Shown one piece after another: positions 35,228 to 43,844 of a stretch of 64,000 nt of DNA. The stretch's first letter is position 1. Each line of letters starts with the position of its first letter. The notes under the pieces are model-generated. The model was not told the DNA's origin and did no database searches. It worked only from the letters and a program-made list of their open reading frames with translations. Source of the DNA: [Clostridium] saccharolyticum WM1 (GTDB lineage Bacteria > Bacillota > Clostridia > Lachnospirales > Lachnospiraceae); contig NC_014376.1 in the NCBI RefSeq assembly GCF_000144625.1, forward strand, positions 3,224,001 to 3,288,000. The letters are read 5' to 3'. A program made the position numbers and the translations under genes.

Positions 35228-36964
35228 TTATCTGACATATGCCTTGATCAAACCAATCCTTTCATGCTCCTTTAATGGCCTCACCCGGTATGCACCCACA
35301 CTGGCCGGCACTATAAATGTTTCCGCATAATGTATCTCATACGGTTCAAAATCTCCAGACGGACTTTCCACCACCGCAGCGGTTCCTTCCACCAGATTCA
35401 GCATGTGAACGGTTCCCATGGTATGAAGCACTGCCGGCCGGTTTAACCAGCAGCGCCTGGTTTCAATAAACTCCAGTTCATGAAGTCCTGTATGCTCTTC
35501 CAAGTATCCTTCCTCCTCTTTCACCGTATAGCAGGCGTTCACCAGATTTTCCTCCACCCATTTCGTGGTTCTGTCCCACTGGATTACATTCAGCCCATGG
35601 TCGATATGGATGGGTCTGGGCTTTCCATCCAGTCCCAAACGTCCCCAGTCCCATAGCTTAAAGGTGAATATGTATGGCGTCGCGCTGATCTCCAATACCA
35701 TGGCGTTGTTTCCGGAACAGTGGCAGGTACCCGCCGGAATCAGGAAATGATCATGCTTTTTTGCAGGAAAACGGTTGATGTATTTTTCTGCGTCAAAGGC
35801 ACAATTCCCTTCCTGTGCCGCCTTCAGCGCCCCCATCATCTCATCCTTGTCAATGCCTTCTTTTAGTCCCAGATAGACCGCCGCGTCTTCCTTGGCATCC
35901 AGGATATAATAGCTCTCATCCTGTGTATACTGCATACCAAATTGCTTTTTTATATATTCGGTCAGCGGATGTACCTGAAGGCTCAGATTCTGCCCCCCCA
36001 TGGTATCCAGGAAATCGAACCGGATAGGGAACTCCGCCCCGAACCGGGCGTAAACCTTTTCCCCTAAAAGCTTCCTTGGCTGATATAGTACCAGATCCAT
36101 GGCGGGAACCTCCACCAACACCCCATTAAAATTAAACAGCAGGCTGTTTTCCTCCGGCACCCCATCAAAGCTCCAGGCATAATTTTCCTTTGAGGTATCC
36201 AGGCCGAAGACCTCCTTCATCCATTGCCCTCCCCATACTCCCGGGTCAAAATAGGGCACCGTACGAAACGGCCGGCTGGCAGTTTCTTCCAAAGCCGTCA
36301 GAAAAGCCTTGCCGCTTATCATTTTGGGAGCTTCCGATTTATTGGTATCCATCAGATAATCCATACGTTCAAACAACTGCGCCTTGTGTTTGTCGGCTAT
36401 CCTCCACTCCACAAAAAACCCTCTTTTATACTTTTTCAGAATGTCTTCCTCTCCATTATCCGCCTGATAATTTCCCATGCCCTTCCGGTAGCGAAGCTGG
36501 ATCTCCCACCTGGCCATATCCAGATAAACCAACAGGTCTCCCTTGGCTACCAAAGATGCTCCGAATCCATAAACAATCGTAAAGCCCTTCGCCTCTGCCA
36601 CTTCTTCCCTGGTCTCTGATAATTTTACCATGTCCATAAAGTCCAGAATCTCACCTGAATACATCCTTCCGAAAACACGGTCGTCGGTCAGCTGGTATTT
36701 TAACTGCTCCAGGATCGTCTTTTCTTCCTTAAAGACTTCTGCCGTCTGCACCAGGCAATCTGCATCCAGCCGGGAAAGGGCAGCCAGCACTTCCTTATCG
36801 TCAACCCCGGGATAACAGTCCACAACCATAACAAACGGTTTGTTCTTTATCTTTGATTTTAATTCCTCTATAATTTCCCCGTACCCGTCAAACACCTCAT
36901 GGTCAAAACCCCGGACCTTGATTTCCGGGTATTTCTCATATTGAGATTTCCTGTCTATATGCAT
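35228..36964 (-). CDS. Class I mannose-6-phosphate isomerase with an extra N-terminal domain
   Basis: 578 residues, nearly twice a normal ManA. From about residue 235 it is a ManA-type cupin: NLSLQVHPL supplies the Gln/His zinc ligands and HFLIPAGTCHCSGNNAMVLE the remaining ones. Residues 1-215 form a separate domain (FDHEVFDGYGEIIEELKSKI; VVDCYPGVDDKEVLAALSRL; IVYGFGASLV) that resembles a P-loop kinase fold but without a clear GxxGxGKS motif. The catalytic half interconverts mannose 6-phosphate and fructose 6-phosphate; the N-terminal role is unknown. It overlaps the upstream cupin gene by 10 bp and belongs to the PTS locus. Confidence 0.85.
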   Translation of the reverse strand: MHIDRKSQYEKYPEIKVRGFDHEVFDGYGEIIEELKSKIKNKPFVMVVDCYPGVDDKEVLAALSRLDADCLVQTAEVFKEEKTILEQLKYQLTDDRVFGRMYSGEILDFMDMVKLSETREEVAEAKGFTIVYGFGASLVAKGDLLVYLDMARWEIQLRYRKGMGNYQADNGEEDILKKYKRGFFVEWRIADKHKAQLFERMDYLMDTNKSEAPKMISGKAFLTALEETASRPFRTVPYFDPGVWGGQWMKEVFGLDTSKENYAWSFDGVPEENSLLFNFNGVLVEVPAMDLVLYQPRKLLGEKVYARFGAEFPIRFDFLDTMGGQNLSLQVHPLTEYIKKQFGMQYTQDESYYILDAKEDAAVYLGLKEGIDKDEMMGALKAAQEGNCAFDAEKYINRFPAKKHDHFLIPAGTCHCSGNNAMVLEISATPYIFTFKLWDWGRLGLDGKPRPIHIDHGLNVIQWDRTTKWVEENLVNACYTVKEEEGYLEEHTGLHELEFIETRRCWLNRPAVLHTMGTVHMLNLVEGTAAVVESPSGDFEPYEIHYAETFIVPASVGAYRVRPLKEHERIGLIKAYVR

Positions 36965-37503
36965 ACGATTTCTCCATTCTTTTTGTAAACTCTCACCGGA
37001 AACGGATGCTTTTCAACCCATTCATAGTTATGGCCGGCATTGGACGGCCAGCAGGCGCCCACTTTCAGTACCTGGTCTCCGGTATTTACCAGGCGATGAG
37101 CCAGTTTTCCATTGACATAATGCAAGGAATTGGGGGAAATCTTTTCCGCCCAGGCATTCCCCTCTATATCCATTAAAAGCAGAAGCCCTTCTCCTGCCAG
37201 GCCAAAATAAAATTCCCCGCAGGAGGTATCCTGGTGAATATGCCCCCTGGTAAAATTGAACTCCCCGTTGACACATTCCGGATACATGACCGTCAGCCCC
37301 CAGCTTAAGCTTCCCTGCTGAATTTTATCTTCAGCCTCATAGCAATAAACCTCATACATCACCCGCTCCGGGTCCTCTCCTTTATCCGGATTCTCATAAG
37401 CCGTCAGGATATCCTTTAACAGCTTCCTGCTTTTCATCACCGGCTTTCCTTCCATCACCCCATTGTAAAAATCATGCACTGCTTTTGGTTCTATGATCAT
37501 CAT
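36955..37503 (-). CDS. Cupin-type glucose-6-phosphate isomerase
   Basis: 182 residues from the ATG at 37503, with GGAGGAG 8 bases upstream; its start overlaps the previous stop as ATGA. The cupin metal motif is FTRGHIHQDTSCGEFYFGLA, with the later histidine in GKLAHRLVNTGDQ, as in the archaeal-type phosphoglucose isomerase (PF06560). It would interconvert glucose or mannose 6-phosphate with fructose 6-phosphate. Middle gene of a three-isomerase group behind a mannose-family PTS. Confidence 0.88.
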   Translation of the reverse strand: MMIIEPKAVHDFYNGVMEGKPVMKSRKLLKDILTAYENPDKGEDPERVMYEVYCYEAEDKIQQGSLSWGLTVMYPECVNGEFNFTRGHIHQDTSCGEFYFGLAGEGLLLLMDIEGNAWAEKISPNSLHYVNGKLAHRLVNTGDQVLKVGACWPSNAGHNYEWVEKHPFPVRVYKKNGEIVCI

Positions 37504-38276
37504 GGCTGAAACTCCTCCCATATCTTTTTATAATTCCGGGGCTTTGTTACAAAGGCAAACATTTCTTTATTCTCCTGAAACTGAGTATAGATGGGAATCC
37601 CTTTGCAAATCCCAAACTCCGGATACTCCCTTGACTTCCTTTCCACCAGACGTCCCCCCCGGTATGCAGGGTTTTTTCTCCATAAAATATCCTCTTTCTC
37701 CACATATGGAAAATAAGCGACACCACCATGGCTCCTCACCGCATCATATTCAAACCCGTAATCCCTGACGCACCACGCCCCAAAGCACATGTTTCTTGAC
37801 ACGTCGGCGTTTACCGTGGCGTGAACCCAGCCAGGGGGCACGATTACCACATCTCCTGCTTTTGCACGGACCGCATAGCAATTACCCGGATCATCTCCCC
37901 CAAACTCCTGCATATAGATGATGGCCTCGCCATCCCAGATCTCATAGACCTCCGGCGTGGAATAACCGCAGGAAGGGCTGACTGCATGGATATGGCCCTG
38001 GGATCGTACCGGTTCCCTGCCGATGACACCTGCCCCATAGACAACCGCTCCGTAAAGAAGGTTGCGTCTTTCCATATCTTTCTTGTCCTCTTCACATCCC
38101 ACATCCATGGATATGGCGTATAGCTCCTCCGGTCCGCTGCAGGACGGATCTGCTAAAGATGCCCGGATATCGTCCAGCCGCCGGATCTCAGACACAGGAC
38201 CAAACACTCCCTCCCCATAGGTAAATCCAATGGGCTGTGTTTGCGGTATTATTTGAAAACCTGGATAAAAATTCAT
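37500..38276 (-). CDS. Second cupin-type sugar-phosphate isomerase homologue
   Basis: 258 residues from the ATG at 38276 (AGGGGAG upstream); an earlier in-frame ATG at 38384 would run through a terminator. It has GREPVRSQGHIHAVSPSCGYS followed by TPEVYEIWDGEAIIYMQEFG and GDVVIVPPGWVHATVNAD, the cupin ligands of the GPI family, with N- and C-terminal extensions compared with the downstream 182-residue paralogue. It may act on a different sugar phosphate. No function beyond the family can be claimed. Confidence 0.8.
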   Translation of the reverse strand: MNFYPGFQIIPQTQPIGFTYGEGVFGPVSEIRRLDDIRASLADPSCSGPEELYAISMDVGCEEDKKDMERRNLLYGAVVYGAGVIGREPVRSQGHIHAVSPSCGYSTPEVYEIWDGEAIIYMQEFGGDDPGNCYAVRAKAGDVVIVPPGWVHATVNADVSRNMCFGAWCVRDYGFEYDAVRSHGGVAYFPYVEKEDILWRKNPAYRGGRLVERKSREYPEFGICKGIPIYTQFQENKEMFAFVTKPRNYKKIWEEFQP

Positions 38277-38355
38277 TCTGTTCTCCCCTTTCATCTTTCC
38301 AACCCTGATACGCACCGGAAAGAAATGCGTACTTTGGGAACATCTAAATCGGCTT

Positions 38356-38396
38356 AATAAAAACGGGAGCGCAACAGTACCCACTGCCGCACTCCC
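38356..38396 (-). terminator. Rho-independent terminator after the UTRA-type regulator gene
   Basis: On the minus strand GGGAGTGCGGCAGT pairs with ACTGTTGCGCTCCC (two G-U pairs) around GGGT, followed by GTTTTTATT. It separates the PTS/regulator transcript from the isomerase genes, so those genes need readthrough or a promoter within 38277-38355. Confidence 0.85.
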
Positions 38397-38422
38397 ATTC
38401 TTAGTTATTTGTTTTTGCCAGC

Positions 38423-39163
38423 TTACTTCTTGATCTCAACGGAGTAAGAATAGCGGTCTCCCCGGTACAGGCTGACGGTATACTCCACCACCTCATCATT
38501 CCTGTCATAAGAGGTTCGAATCCTCAGCAGGACCGGTATGGTCTTTTTCATCTCCAACAGCTTCTGGGTATGGCTGTCCGGCATGATGCAACTGAACTTT
38601 TCCACGATCTTGACCGGTCTGATATCCATCTCATCCAGCATGGCGTACAGGCTTCCGTAATACAACTCATCATCCATGGGAAGCTGCCTGTTCCTATGAA
38701 AATAGGACTGGAAAATGACGATCGGCTTTCCATCCCCGGTTCTCACCCTCTCCAGGCGGTATAATGGGTCATCCGGTTGGATGTGAAACACACCGGCCAG
38801 CTTGGCATCCGCCTTAATGACTTCAATATGAGCGTAGCTGGTTCCTGGTTCAATGCCTTTTTCCTTCATCTCATCCGTGAAGCTGTATATTCTGGTAAGG
38901 AACTCTTCAATCGTCTTCTGATAGATGACCACCGTTCCTTTCCCTCTGGCGCGCCTTACCAGACCTTCCTTCTCCAACTCCTGGATCGCCTGCCTTGCCG
39001 TGATACGGCTTACCTGATACATGTTCTGCAGCTCCGTTTCACTGGGGATGATGGTGTCAAACTCATACTCTTTCTTCAAAATCTTGCTGCGCAGGATATC
39101 ACTGATCTGTATATATAAGGGTGGTGCGCTTTTCGAAGTATTTAATTTCTCCATTCCTGTCAT
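38423..39163 (-). CDS. GntR-family regulator with UTRA domain
   Basis: About 246 residues. The start is uncertain: ATG at 39163 has GAAAGG close upstream; TTG at 39175 and ATG at 39154 are alternatives. Winged helix: PPLYIQISDILRSKILKKEY with SRITARQAIQELEKEGLVRR, then the UTRA ligand domain (YRLERVRTGDGKPIVIFQSY to VVEYTVSLYRGDRYSYSVEI). Such proteins sense phosphosugars. It follows the IID gene by about 130 bp containing its own promoter and probably controls both itself and the PTS operon. Confidence 0.88.
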   Translation of the reverse strand: MTGMEKLNTSKSAPPLYIQISDILRSKILKKEYEFDTIIPSETELQNMYQVSRITARQAIQELEKEGLVRRARGKGTVVIYQKTIEEFLTRIYSFTDEMKEKGIEPGTSYAHIEVIKADAKLAGVFHIQPDDPLYRLERVRTGDGKPIVIFQSYFHRNRQLPMDDELYYGSLYAMLDEMDIRPVKIVEKFSCIMPDSHTQKLLEMKKTIPVLLRIRTSYDRNDEVVEYTVSLYRGDRYSYSVEIKK

Positions 39164-39221
39164 CTGCCTTTCCAATCCTGCTTCTAAAGTGCTTTTATGC
39201 GGATCTCACTTATTAATATGC

Positions 39222-39259
39222 TATAACATTATAATAAATAATCCCCTTTCACTTGTCAA
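39222..39259 (-). promoter_or_regulatory. Promoter and operator of the UTRA regulator gene
   Basis: On the minus strand TTGACA (39259-39254), 17 bp, then TATTAT (39236-39231). The inverted repeat TATAACATTATA (39222-39233) overlaps the downstream edge of the -10. The PTS operon promoter at 41972-42000 has the same TTGACA-17-TATTAT layout and also an AT-rich palindrome in this position, which suggests one repressor for both. Confidence 0.7.
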
Positions 39260-39294
39260 CGTTCACTTGGCAGACTGTTATAAGTTTGCCGTGT

Positions 39295-40107
39295 TTAGAA
39301 AAATCCGACAGCGACTCCTACAATGGAAATAATAACCAGAACGCCCATCACCTTCAGTGCGGACAATTTCTTTTTCGACATCATCCACCAGCATAAAAGA
39401 ATCATTACCAAGGGCAGCAATTTGGGGAAAATACCGTTTAACACGTCATTTACCACAACCGTTGATTCTGCGTTTCCTGTCTGAATGTTCATAATCGAAT
39501 TGATGCTTACATAGGATGCCCCCACACCTCCGACCACAATGGCGCCTAACAGGTTAAAAGCCTCACGGATTCTCTGGGAAGCTTCTCCCACAATTAAGTT
39601 CACCGATTTGGTGCCCATCTGGTAGCCCTTCATAAAGAGATAATAGCTTGCTGCTGTCACGGAAGTCATAAAGGTCACTATGTAGAAAACCGGGCCAAGA
39701 GCGTTTCCTCCTTGGGAAAGGCCGATCGCAATGGACAACAGCAGGGGGACGAACATGCCTGGAACCATGGCATCGCCAATGCCTGCCAAAGGTCCCATAA
39801 GCCCCAGCTTAATGCTGTTGATCACCTCATCATCAATATCTGCTCCGTTCGCCCTCTCCTCCTCCAGACCACAGGCAATGCCGTTAACAATGCTGCCGAT
39901 CTGAGGCTCCGTGTTATAAAATGCACAATGACGTTTTAAAGCTGCTTTCTCCTGTTCCTTGTCGCCGCCGTACAGCTCCTTGATGACCGGTGCCATGGAG
40001 TCTGCAAAGGCGAAAGACTCCAGCCATTGAAAGGACATGGAAGATAAATTACCGCACAGCCACCGAAACCAACTTTTTCTTAAGGTGCTCTTGCTGATTT
40101 TTTTCAT
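39295..40107 (-). CDS. PTS system mannose-family IID component
   Basis: 270-residue membrane protein. SWFRWLCGNLSSMSFQWLES at the N-terminus, then the IID hallmark GPLAGIGDAMVPGMFVPLLL and C-terminal membrane helices. Together with IIC it forms the mannose-type (PTS-Man-Gut) channel. One base separates it from the IIC gene. The sugar is unknown; the linked isomerases point to a hexose delivered as a 6-phosphate. Confidence 0.94.
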   Translation of the reverse strand: MKKISKSTLRKSWFRWLCGNLSSMSFQWLESFAFADSMAPVIKELYGGDKEQEKAALKRHCAFYNTEPQIGSIVNGIACGLEEERANGADIDDEVINSIKLGLMGPLAGIGDAMVPGMFVPLLLSIAIGLSQGGNALGPVFYIVTFMTSVTAASYYLFMKGYQMGTKSVNLIVGEASQRIREAFNLLGAIVVGGVGASYVSINSIMNIQTGNAESTVVVNDVLNGIFPKLLPLVMILLCWWMMSKKKLSALKVMGVLVIISIVGVAVGFF

Positions 40108-40108
40108 A

Positions 40109-40930
40109 TTACAGTTCCTCCTCTATATCGTCTGCTGCTGCTGAAACCTTGACTGCATTGTCTTTTTGGGTATACAGGAAATAGCTGTATGCGAAGAACG
40201 CGCCAAAGATGGCAATGGTAATCATGTTGATGCCCAGAGCTGCAACCAAAGCAAATCCAAACAGGAATCTGACAATCTCGATATTTTTCTTGGTAACCTG
40301 TTTTAAAAGAATGGCGACTCCCACTGCCGGAAGCATGCCGCCGATAGCGGTCAGTGCTCTCATAACAAAGGAATCCACCGGGAACACGGCAATGATCTCC
40401 GCTGCCAGCCCCTGTCCGAAATACAGGATAGCCACCGTAGGAATGACGCGGTAGCAGAACTGCAGCACCTGGGGTCCTACCCAGTGATTAAAGGACAGCC
40501 CTTTGTAATCCCCTTTTTCCGCACATTTCATGGCTCTGGCATTCCAGAAGGAATTCGTCATCATCATAAAATTATGGAAGATGGTTCCGATTGCTCCCAC
40601 AGCCGTGGCAATGGCCACTGCAGACTCCACGGTTGCATTGGATTTTACTGCCATGATTCCCAATCCTACACCGATGTATGCCGCCGCATTTAAATCCTGA
40701 GGCATCTGTCCGCCCGGTGTAACCAGGGCAATATATACCACCTGAACGGCGATCCCCACCATGATACCGGTCTGAACATCCCCCATGATCAGTCCAATCA
40801 AAAAACCGGAAATCAAAGGTCTGGAAAGTGTATACCAGCCGCCGGTAAGCCCCAGTGCCCAAGGACAGGACAAGGAACCCAGATACGATAAAATACCGAT
40901 CATAACTGCCTGTATGATGTTTATCTGCAT
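40109..40930 (-). CDS. PTS system mannose/sorbose-family IIC component
   Basis: 273-residue membrane protein with about eight segments. The IIC hallmark appears at GLIMGDVQTGIMVGIAVQVV, followed by VTPGGQMPQDLNAAAYIGVG. It forms the membrane channel with IID. It lies 27 bp after the IIB gene. Confidence 0.94.
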   Translation of the reverse strand: MQINIIQAVMIGILSYLGSLSCPWALGLTGGWYTLSRPLISGFLIGLIMGDVQTGIMVGIAVQVVYIALVTPGGQMPQDLNAAAYIGVGLGIMAVKSNATVESAVAIATAVGAIGTIFHNFMMMTNSFWNARAMKCAEKGDYKGLSFNHWVGPQVLQFCYRVIPTVAILYFGQGLAAEIIAVFPVDSFVMRALTAIGGMLPAVGVAILLKQVTKKNIEIVRFLFGFALVAALGINMITIAIFGAFFAYSYFLYTQKDNAVKVSAAADDIEEEL

Positions 40931-40957
40931 AATAATATCCCCCTCATATTCATAAGA

Positions 40958-41446
40958 TTAAAGTAGTTTTTGCCTGACATCGCTCCACCGCACCTTTGTA
41001 AAGTCAGGAACCAGCTGGAACTCTATCTGATAGCCTGCCTGATGAATCCTCTCATAGCTGGCCATATCTTCCCTTGTGATGTCCGCGTTCTTATTGACCT
41101 GGATGGTATTCTGCCTGGCACTTTGCGGCCCTACATTTAAAATCCCGGTATTTACCTTTAAACCGTAGTCCACCAGCAGTTCCGCCATGGTATCAGGCGT
41201 TTTGGTAATAACAAAATAATTCTTGCTGCTTGCCACCGCCTCATCCATCTTGGAGCGGAACTTTTCACGGCTCCAAATAAATGTCTTTTTCGTTGATGCT
41301 GCCAGCAGCGCGTTCTTAATCACATCATTGGATGCCGCCTTATCATCCACCGCAATGATCCCATCGCAGGGATATTCCGTGGACCAGCGGATAATAATCT
41401 GTCCATGAATGATTCTGTCGTCAATTCTGATAAAACTGATTGCCAC
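40958..41446 (-). CDS. PTS system mannose-family IIB component
   Basis: 162 residues from the GTG at 41446, with AAAGGAGG 8 bases upstream; a longer frame from 41500 would add 18 residues not typical of the family. The phosphorylated histidine is His14 in FIRIDDRIIHGQIIIRW. It accepts phosphate from IIA and passes it to the sugar at the membrane channel. In the order IIA-IIB-IIC-IID. Confidence 0.92.
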   Translation of the reverse strand: MAISFIRIDDRIIHGQIIIRWSTEYPCDGIIAVDDKAASNDVIKNALLAASTKKTFIWSREKFRSKMDEAVASSKNYFVITKTPDTMAELLVDYGLKVNTGILNVGPQSARQNTIQVNKNADITREDMASYERIHQAGYQIEFQLVPDFTKVRWSDVRQKLL

Positions 41447-41499
41447 CCTCAATACCTCCTTTTTATGCTCCCTCAAACCTATGTGAGGTAAACGTTTCA

Positions 41500-41919
41500 C
41501 TATAGTTCCTCATCGTCAACTTCCTGCTCCATCTCAAACAGGTGCAGGCTTCCCTGTGCTTCTTTGGCACAGCGCTTCATTGTTTCCCGGCTATTGTCCG
41601 CTGATGCAAGAACCAGCAAAAGAAGCGGTAAATTCATTCCCGGAATAACATTGGCCCTGCCTAAGCCCCCCATCTTAGCCAGAAGCTCCAATGTGGTATT
41701 ATAGGGGGAACCGCCGCTGATATCACAAAGAACCGTCACCGGAGCCTCCCAATTCACCCCCTCAAACAGCCTCTCCAATTCCCCCCGAAATGTCTCAATA
41801 TCTTTCTCCTCTGTCAGGCAAAGATACGAAACGTCCGGCAGATTACCAAAGACCATTTTCGCGGCATGGTACATCCCCTCCGCCATGGTGCCATGGCTCA
41901 GCAAAACAATCTGTTTCAT
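41500..41919 (-). CDS. PTS system mannose-family IIA component
   Basis: 139 residues. The phosphorylation site is His9 in VLLSHGTMAEGMYHAAKMVF, and the fold of the mannose IIA family follows (VLCDISGGSPYNTTLELLAK). It receives phosphate from HPr and passes it to IIB. First gene of the PTS operon, directly behind the promoter/operator at 41953-42000. Confidence 0.94.
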   Translation of the reverse strand: MKQIVLLSHGTMAEGMYHAAKMVFGNLPDVSYLCLTEEKDIETFRGELERLFEGVNWEAPVTVLCDISGGSPYNTTLELLAKMGGLGRANVIPGMNLPLLLLVLASADNSRETMKRCAKEAQGSLHLFEMEQEVDDEEL

Positions 41920-41952
41920 GGCCTTTTCCTCCTTTCCTGTTCATCATAGAAC

Positions 41953-42000
41953 ATTATATTGTTGTAACAATATAATATTATAAGCTTATGCGAATGTCAA
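41953..42000 (-). promoter_or_regulatory. Promoter and palindromic operator of the mannose-type PTS operon
   Basis: On the minus strand TTGACA (42000-41995), a 17-bp spacer, then TATTAT (41977-41972). Overlapping the -10 and start region is a 24-bp palindrome (41953-41976): arms ATTATATTGTT and AACAATATAAT, perfect over 11 bp with GT in the centre. This is a strong candidate site for the UTRA-type GntR regulator. Confidence 0.8.
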
Positions 42001-42226
42001 GATTTTTTTTCATTGGAGGAGATGCTCCTGTATTTTCTATTATACCCTCATATCTTTCCCATGAATCGTTGGTTTTGGACATGGTAATCCTGTGATGGCA
42101 TCACCGCATTTGTGTCAGGACGTTTCCGGACCGGAAAAGAGAAATTAAGCTTACATGCATAAACCATAGAAGGAGGTTTTGCCGGGCGGGAAAAGATTTA
42201 CTTCCCAATGAGCGCACGGAGGGGCA

Positions 42227-42264
42227 GAAAAAAATAGCGTAGCAGATAAAAACTGCTACGCTAT
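42227..42264 (-). terminator. Rho-independent terminator after the lone EIIC gene
   Basis: On the minus strand ATAGCGTAGCAG and CTGCTACGCTAT form a perfect 12-bp stem with a 7-nt loop, followed by seven Ts. It ends the transcript of the EIIC gene, and possibly that of the relic between them. The rest of 42001-42226 shows no gene; a 74-codon frame across it runs through this terminator and is not credible. Confidence 0.93.
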
Positions 42265-42302
42265 AAAGTCTAATTTTAAGGGGTCTGCAAACTTCGTTTG
42301 TT

Positions 42303-42359
42303 TTATGATTGGACCCACGCACCATCGCTTCCTACGTCATATCCAGCCGGGTCCCGTCT
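42303..42359 (-). pseudogene. Relic of the C-terminus of a cell-wall-repeat protein
   Basis: Directly after the EIIC stop and in the same frame, 18 codons read RRDPAGYDVGSDGAWVQS followed by TAA. The ending GYxVGxDGAWVQ is the characteristic last repeat of clostridial secreted proteins with choline-binding-like cell-wall repeats. It therefore looks like the last bases of a deleted gene, next to that gene's terminator at 42227-42264. It is too short for a firm call. Confidence 0.5.
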
Positions 42360-43433
42360 TTAAACGGCAGGACCTTCCACTTTCAGGAAAAGCGTCAGTA
42401 AAAACGCTGTAATAAAACTAATTAGACAGCTTGCCACAAACAAAACAAATCCCCTGCCCAGAAAAACAGGCAAAGTAATAAGACTTGGAAAAGCGAAGGT
42501 CATGGCCTGGGCTCCTGAAAGCCCTGCTACGGCTCCCCCCACACCGCCGCCAATGCAAACTGCGATCATAGGTTTCTTTAACGGCAGATTTACGCCGAAC
42601 ATGGCCGGTTCCGTAACTCCAAAGCAGGCGGACAATACTGCGGACAGGCAAAGGGACCGGAACTTTTTATCCTTGCTTTTCAAACACACTGCAAGTGCCG
42701 CACCGGCCTGGGCAAATACCGCCGGCCCGATCAGGGCCAATATGGTATCAGAACCCTTTACAGAAATGTTGTTCATTGCCACAAGCACAAGGCTCCAGTG
42801 AAAGCCAAAAATGACCATTGGCTGGATCACTGCTCCTAAAATTGCCCCGGCAGCCACAGGGCTGATCTTATATACGAATTCATAAGCGGCAGCCACGCCG
42901 TCTCCTATTACATTTCCTATAGGTCCGAATAGAAATAAGGTAACCAGTCCAACTGCCACAATGCAGATGAGCGGTGCAAAAAAACTTTTGATTAAATCCG
43001 GCAATATTTTATATACCAGACGTTCTACATATACAAGCAGCCCCACCGCAAGAATAATGGGGATCACGCCGTTATGATAGATGACCGCATTTATTGGGAT
43101 TCCTGCAAAAAGGATGTGAGTACCTGACTCAAATACGGATGTTAAGGAAGGATACAAAAGCACTCCTCCGATGACCACAGCAGTAAACGGATCTGCACCA
43201 AATTTTTTAGCTGCTGTAAATGCCAGAACCATGGGCAGGAAATAAAACAGGCTGTCTGCCATGGCATTCAGCACCAAATAGGTCTCACTTGATCCCGGCA
43301 CTATATTTGATGCTGTGAGAATGGCCAATATGCCTTTTAATATTCCGGCTGAGCTTAACAAGTTGATAATTGGCTGAAAAATTCCGGAAATCCCATCGAT
43401 CACAATATTGATTAAAGACTTTTTTTCTTTCAT
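42360..43433 (-). CDS. PTS glucose/beta-glucoside-type EIIC without IIA or IIB domains
   Basis: 357 residues with about ten membrane segments, equivalent to the EIIC domain of BglF/SacP-type transporters: SGIFQPIINLLSSAGILKGI at the start, VIFGFHWSLVLVAMNN in the middle and the signature CFGVTEPAMFGVNLPL. Related proteins normally have a IIB domain of about 90 residues before this point and often a IIA after it. Neither is present nor encoded next door, so it must borrow them or be non-functional in transport. Confidence 0.88.
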   Translation of the reverse strand: MKEKKSLINIVIDGISGIFQPIINLLSSAGILKGILAILTASNIVPGSSETYLVLNAMADSLFYFLPMVLAFTAAKKFGADPFTAVVIGGVLLYPSLTSVFESGTHILFAGIPINAVIYHNGVIPIILAVGLLVYVERLVYKILPDLIKSFFAPLICIVAVGLVTLFLFGPIGNVIGDGVAAAYEFVYKISPVAAGAILGAVIQPMVIFGFHWSLVLVAMNNISVKGSDTILALIGPAVFAQAGAALAVCLKSKDKKFRSLCLSAVLSACFGVTEPAMFGVNLPLKKPMIAVCIGGGVGGAVAGLSGAQAMTFAFPSLITLPVFLGRGFVLFVASCLISFITAFLLTLFLKVEGPAV

Positions 43434-43844
43434 GTTTCCTCTCTCCTAAGGTGAAGCGTTCTAAGCAAAACCAACATTTGCCGCTTCTGCCATTGTATCA
43501 TATTTTACATCATTTTCCATATGTAATTTCACCGGATCATTCTCTTAGAACCGGTGCAGGTCACCACGGAATCTGCTGCAGACTGCCACACAGAAAATTC
43601 GATTTTCCTGTGCTTTTCCGGCCGTTTGGGGATCCGGCTGGTTACCCCCGGAACCCACTTTGTACCGGATATGGCAGTTATGTAGGGGAAATCCTAAAAA
43701 AATAACCGGACGGTAATCCATTTGTCCGGGTTAGTATAAAGGGAGCCACAGGCGTTAAAGAAATGATATCCGCAGTTTTGAAAGTCCTTTTTAACGGAAA
43801 ACCACGGATTCCTTTCCCTTGGTTATAAAATTATTAAAGCCATT
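43434..43844. other. Gap upstream of the EIIC gene, no gene seen
   Basis: Contains the leader of the EIIC gene and the terminator of the HTH-protein gene (43694-43733). CACAGAAAAT with ATTTTCCTGTG near 43590-43614 is an imperfect hairpin of unknown role. A plus-strand 84-codon frame here has no ribosome-binding site and no recognisable family. Confidence 0.35.
43694..43733 (-). terminator. Rho-independent terminator after the HTH-protein gene
   Basis: On the minus strand TAACCCGGAC pairs with GTCCGGTTA (one bulged C), followed by TTTTTTT. It is about 110 bp beyond the stop codon at 43845. Confidence 0.75.

Noticed and set aside
42101..42325. 74-codon minus-strand frame
   Set aside because: It runs through the strong terminator at 42227-42264 and has no ribosome-binding site.
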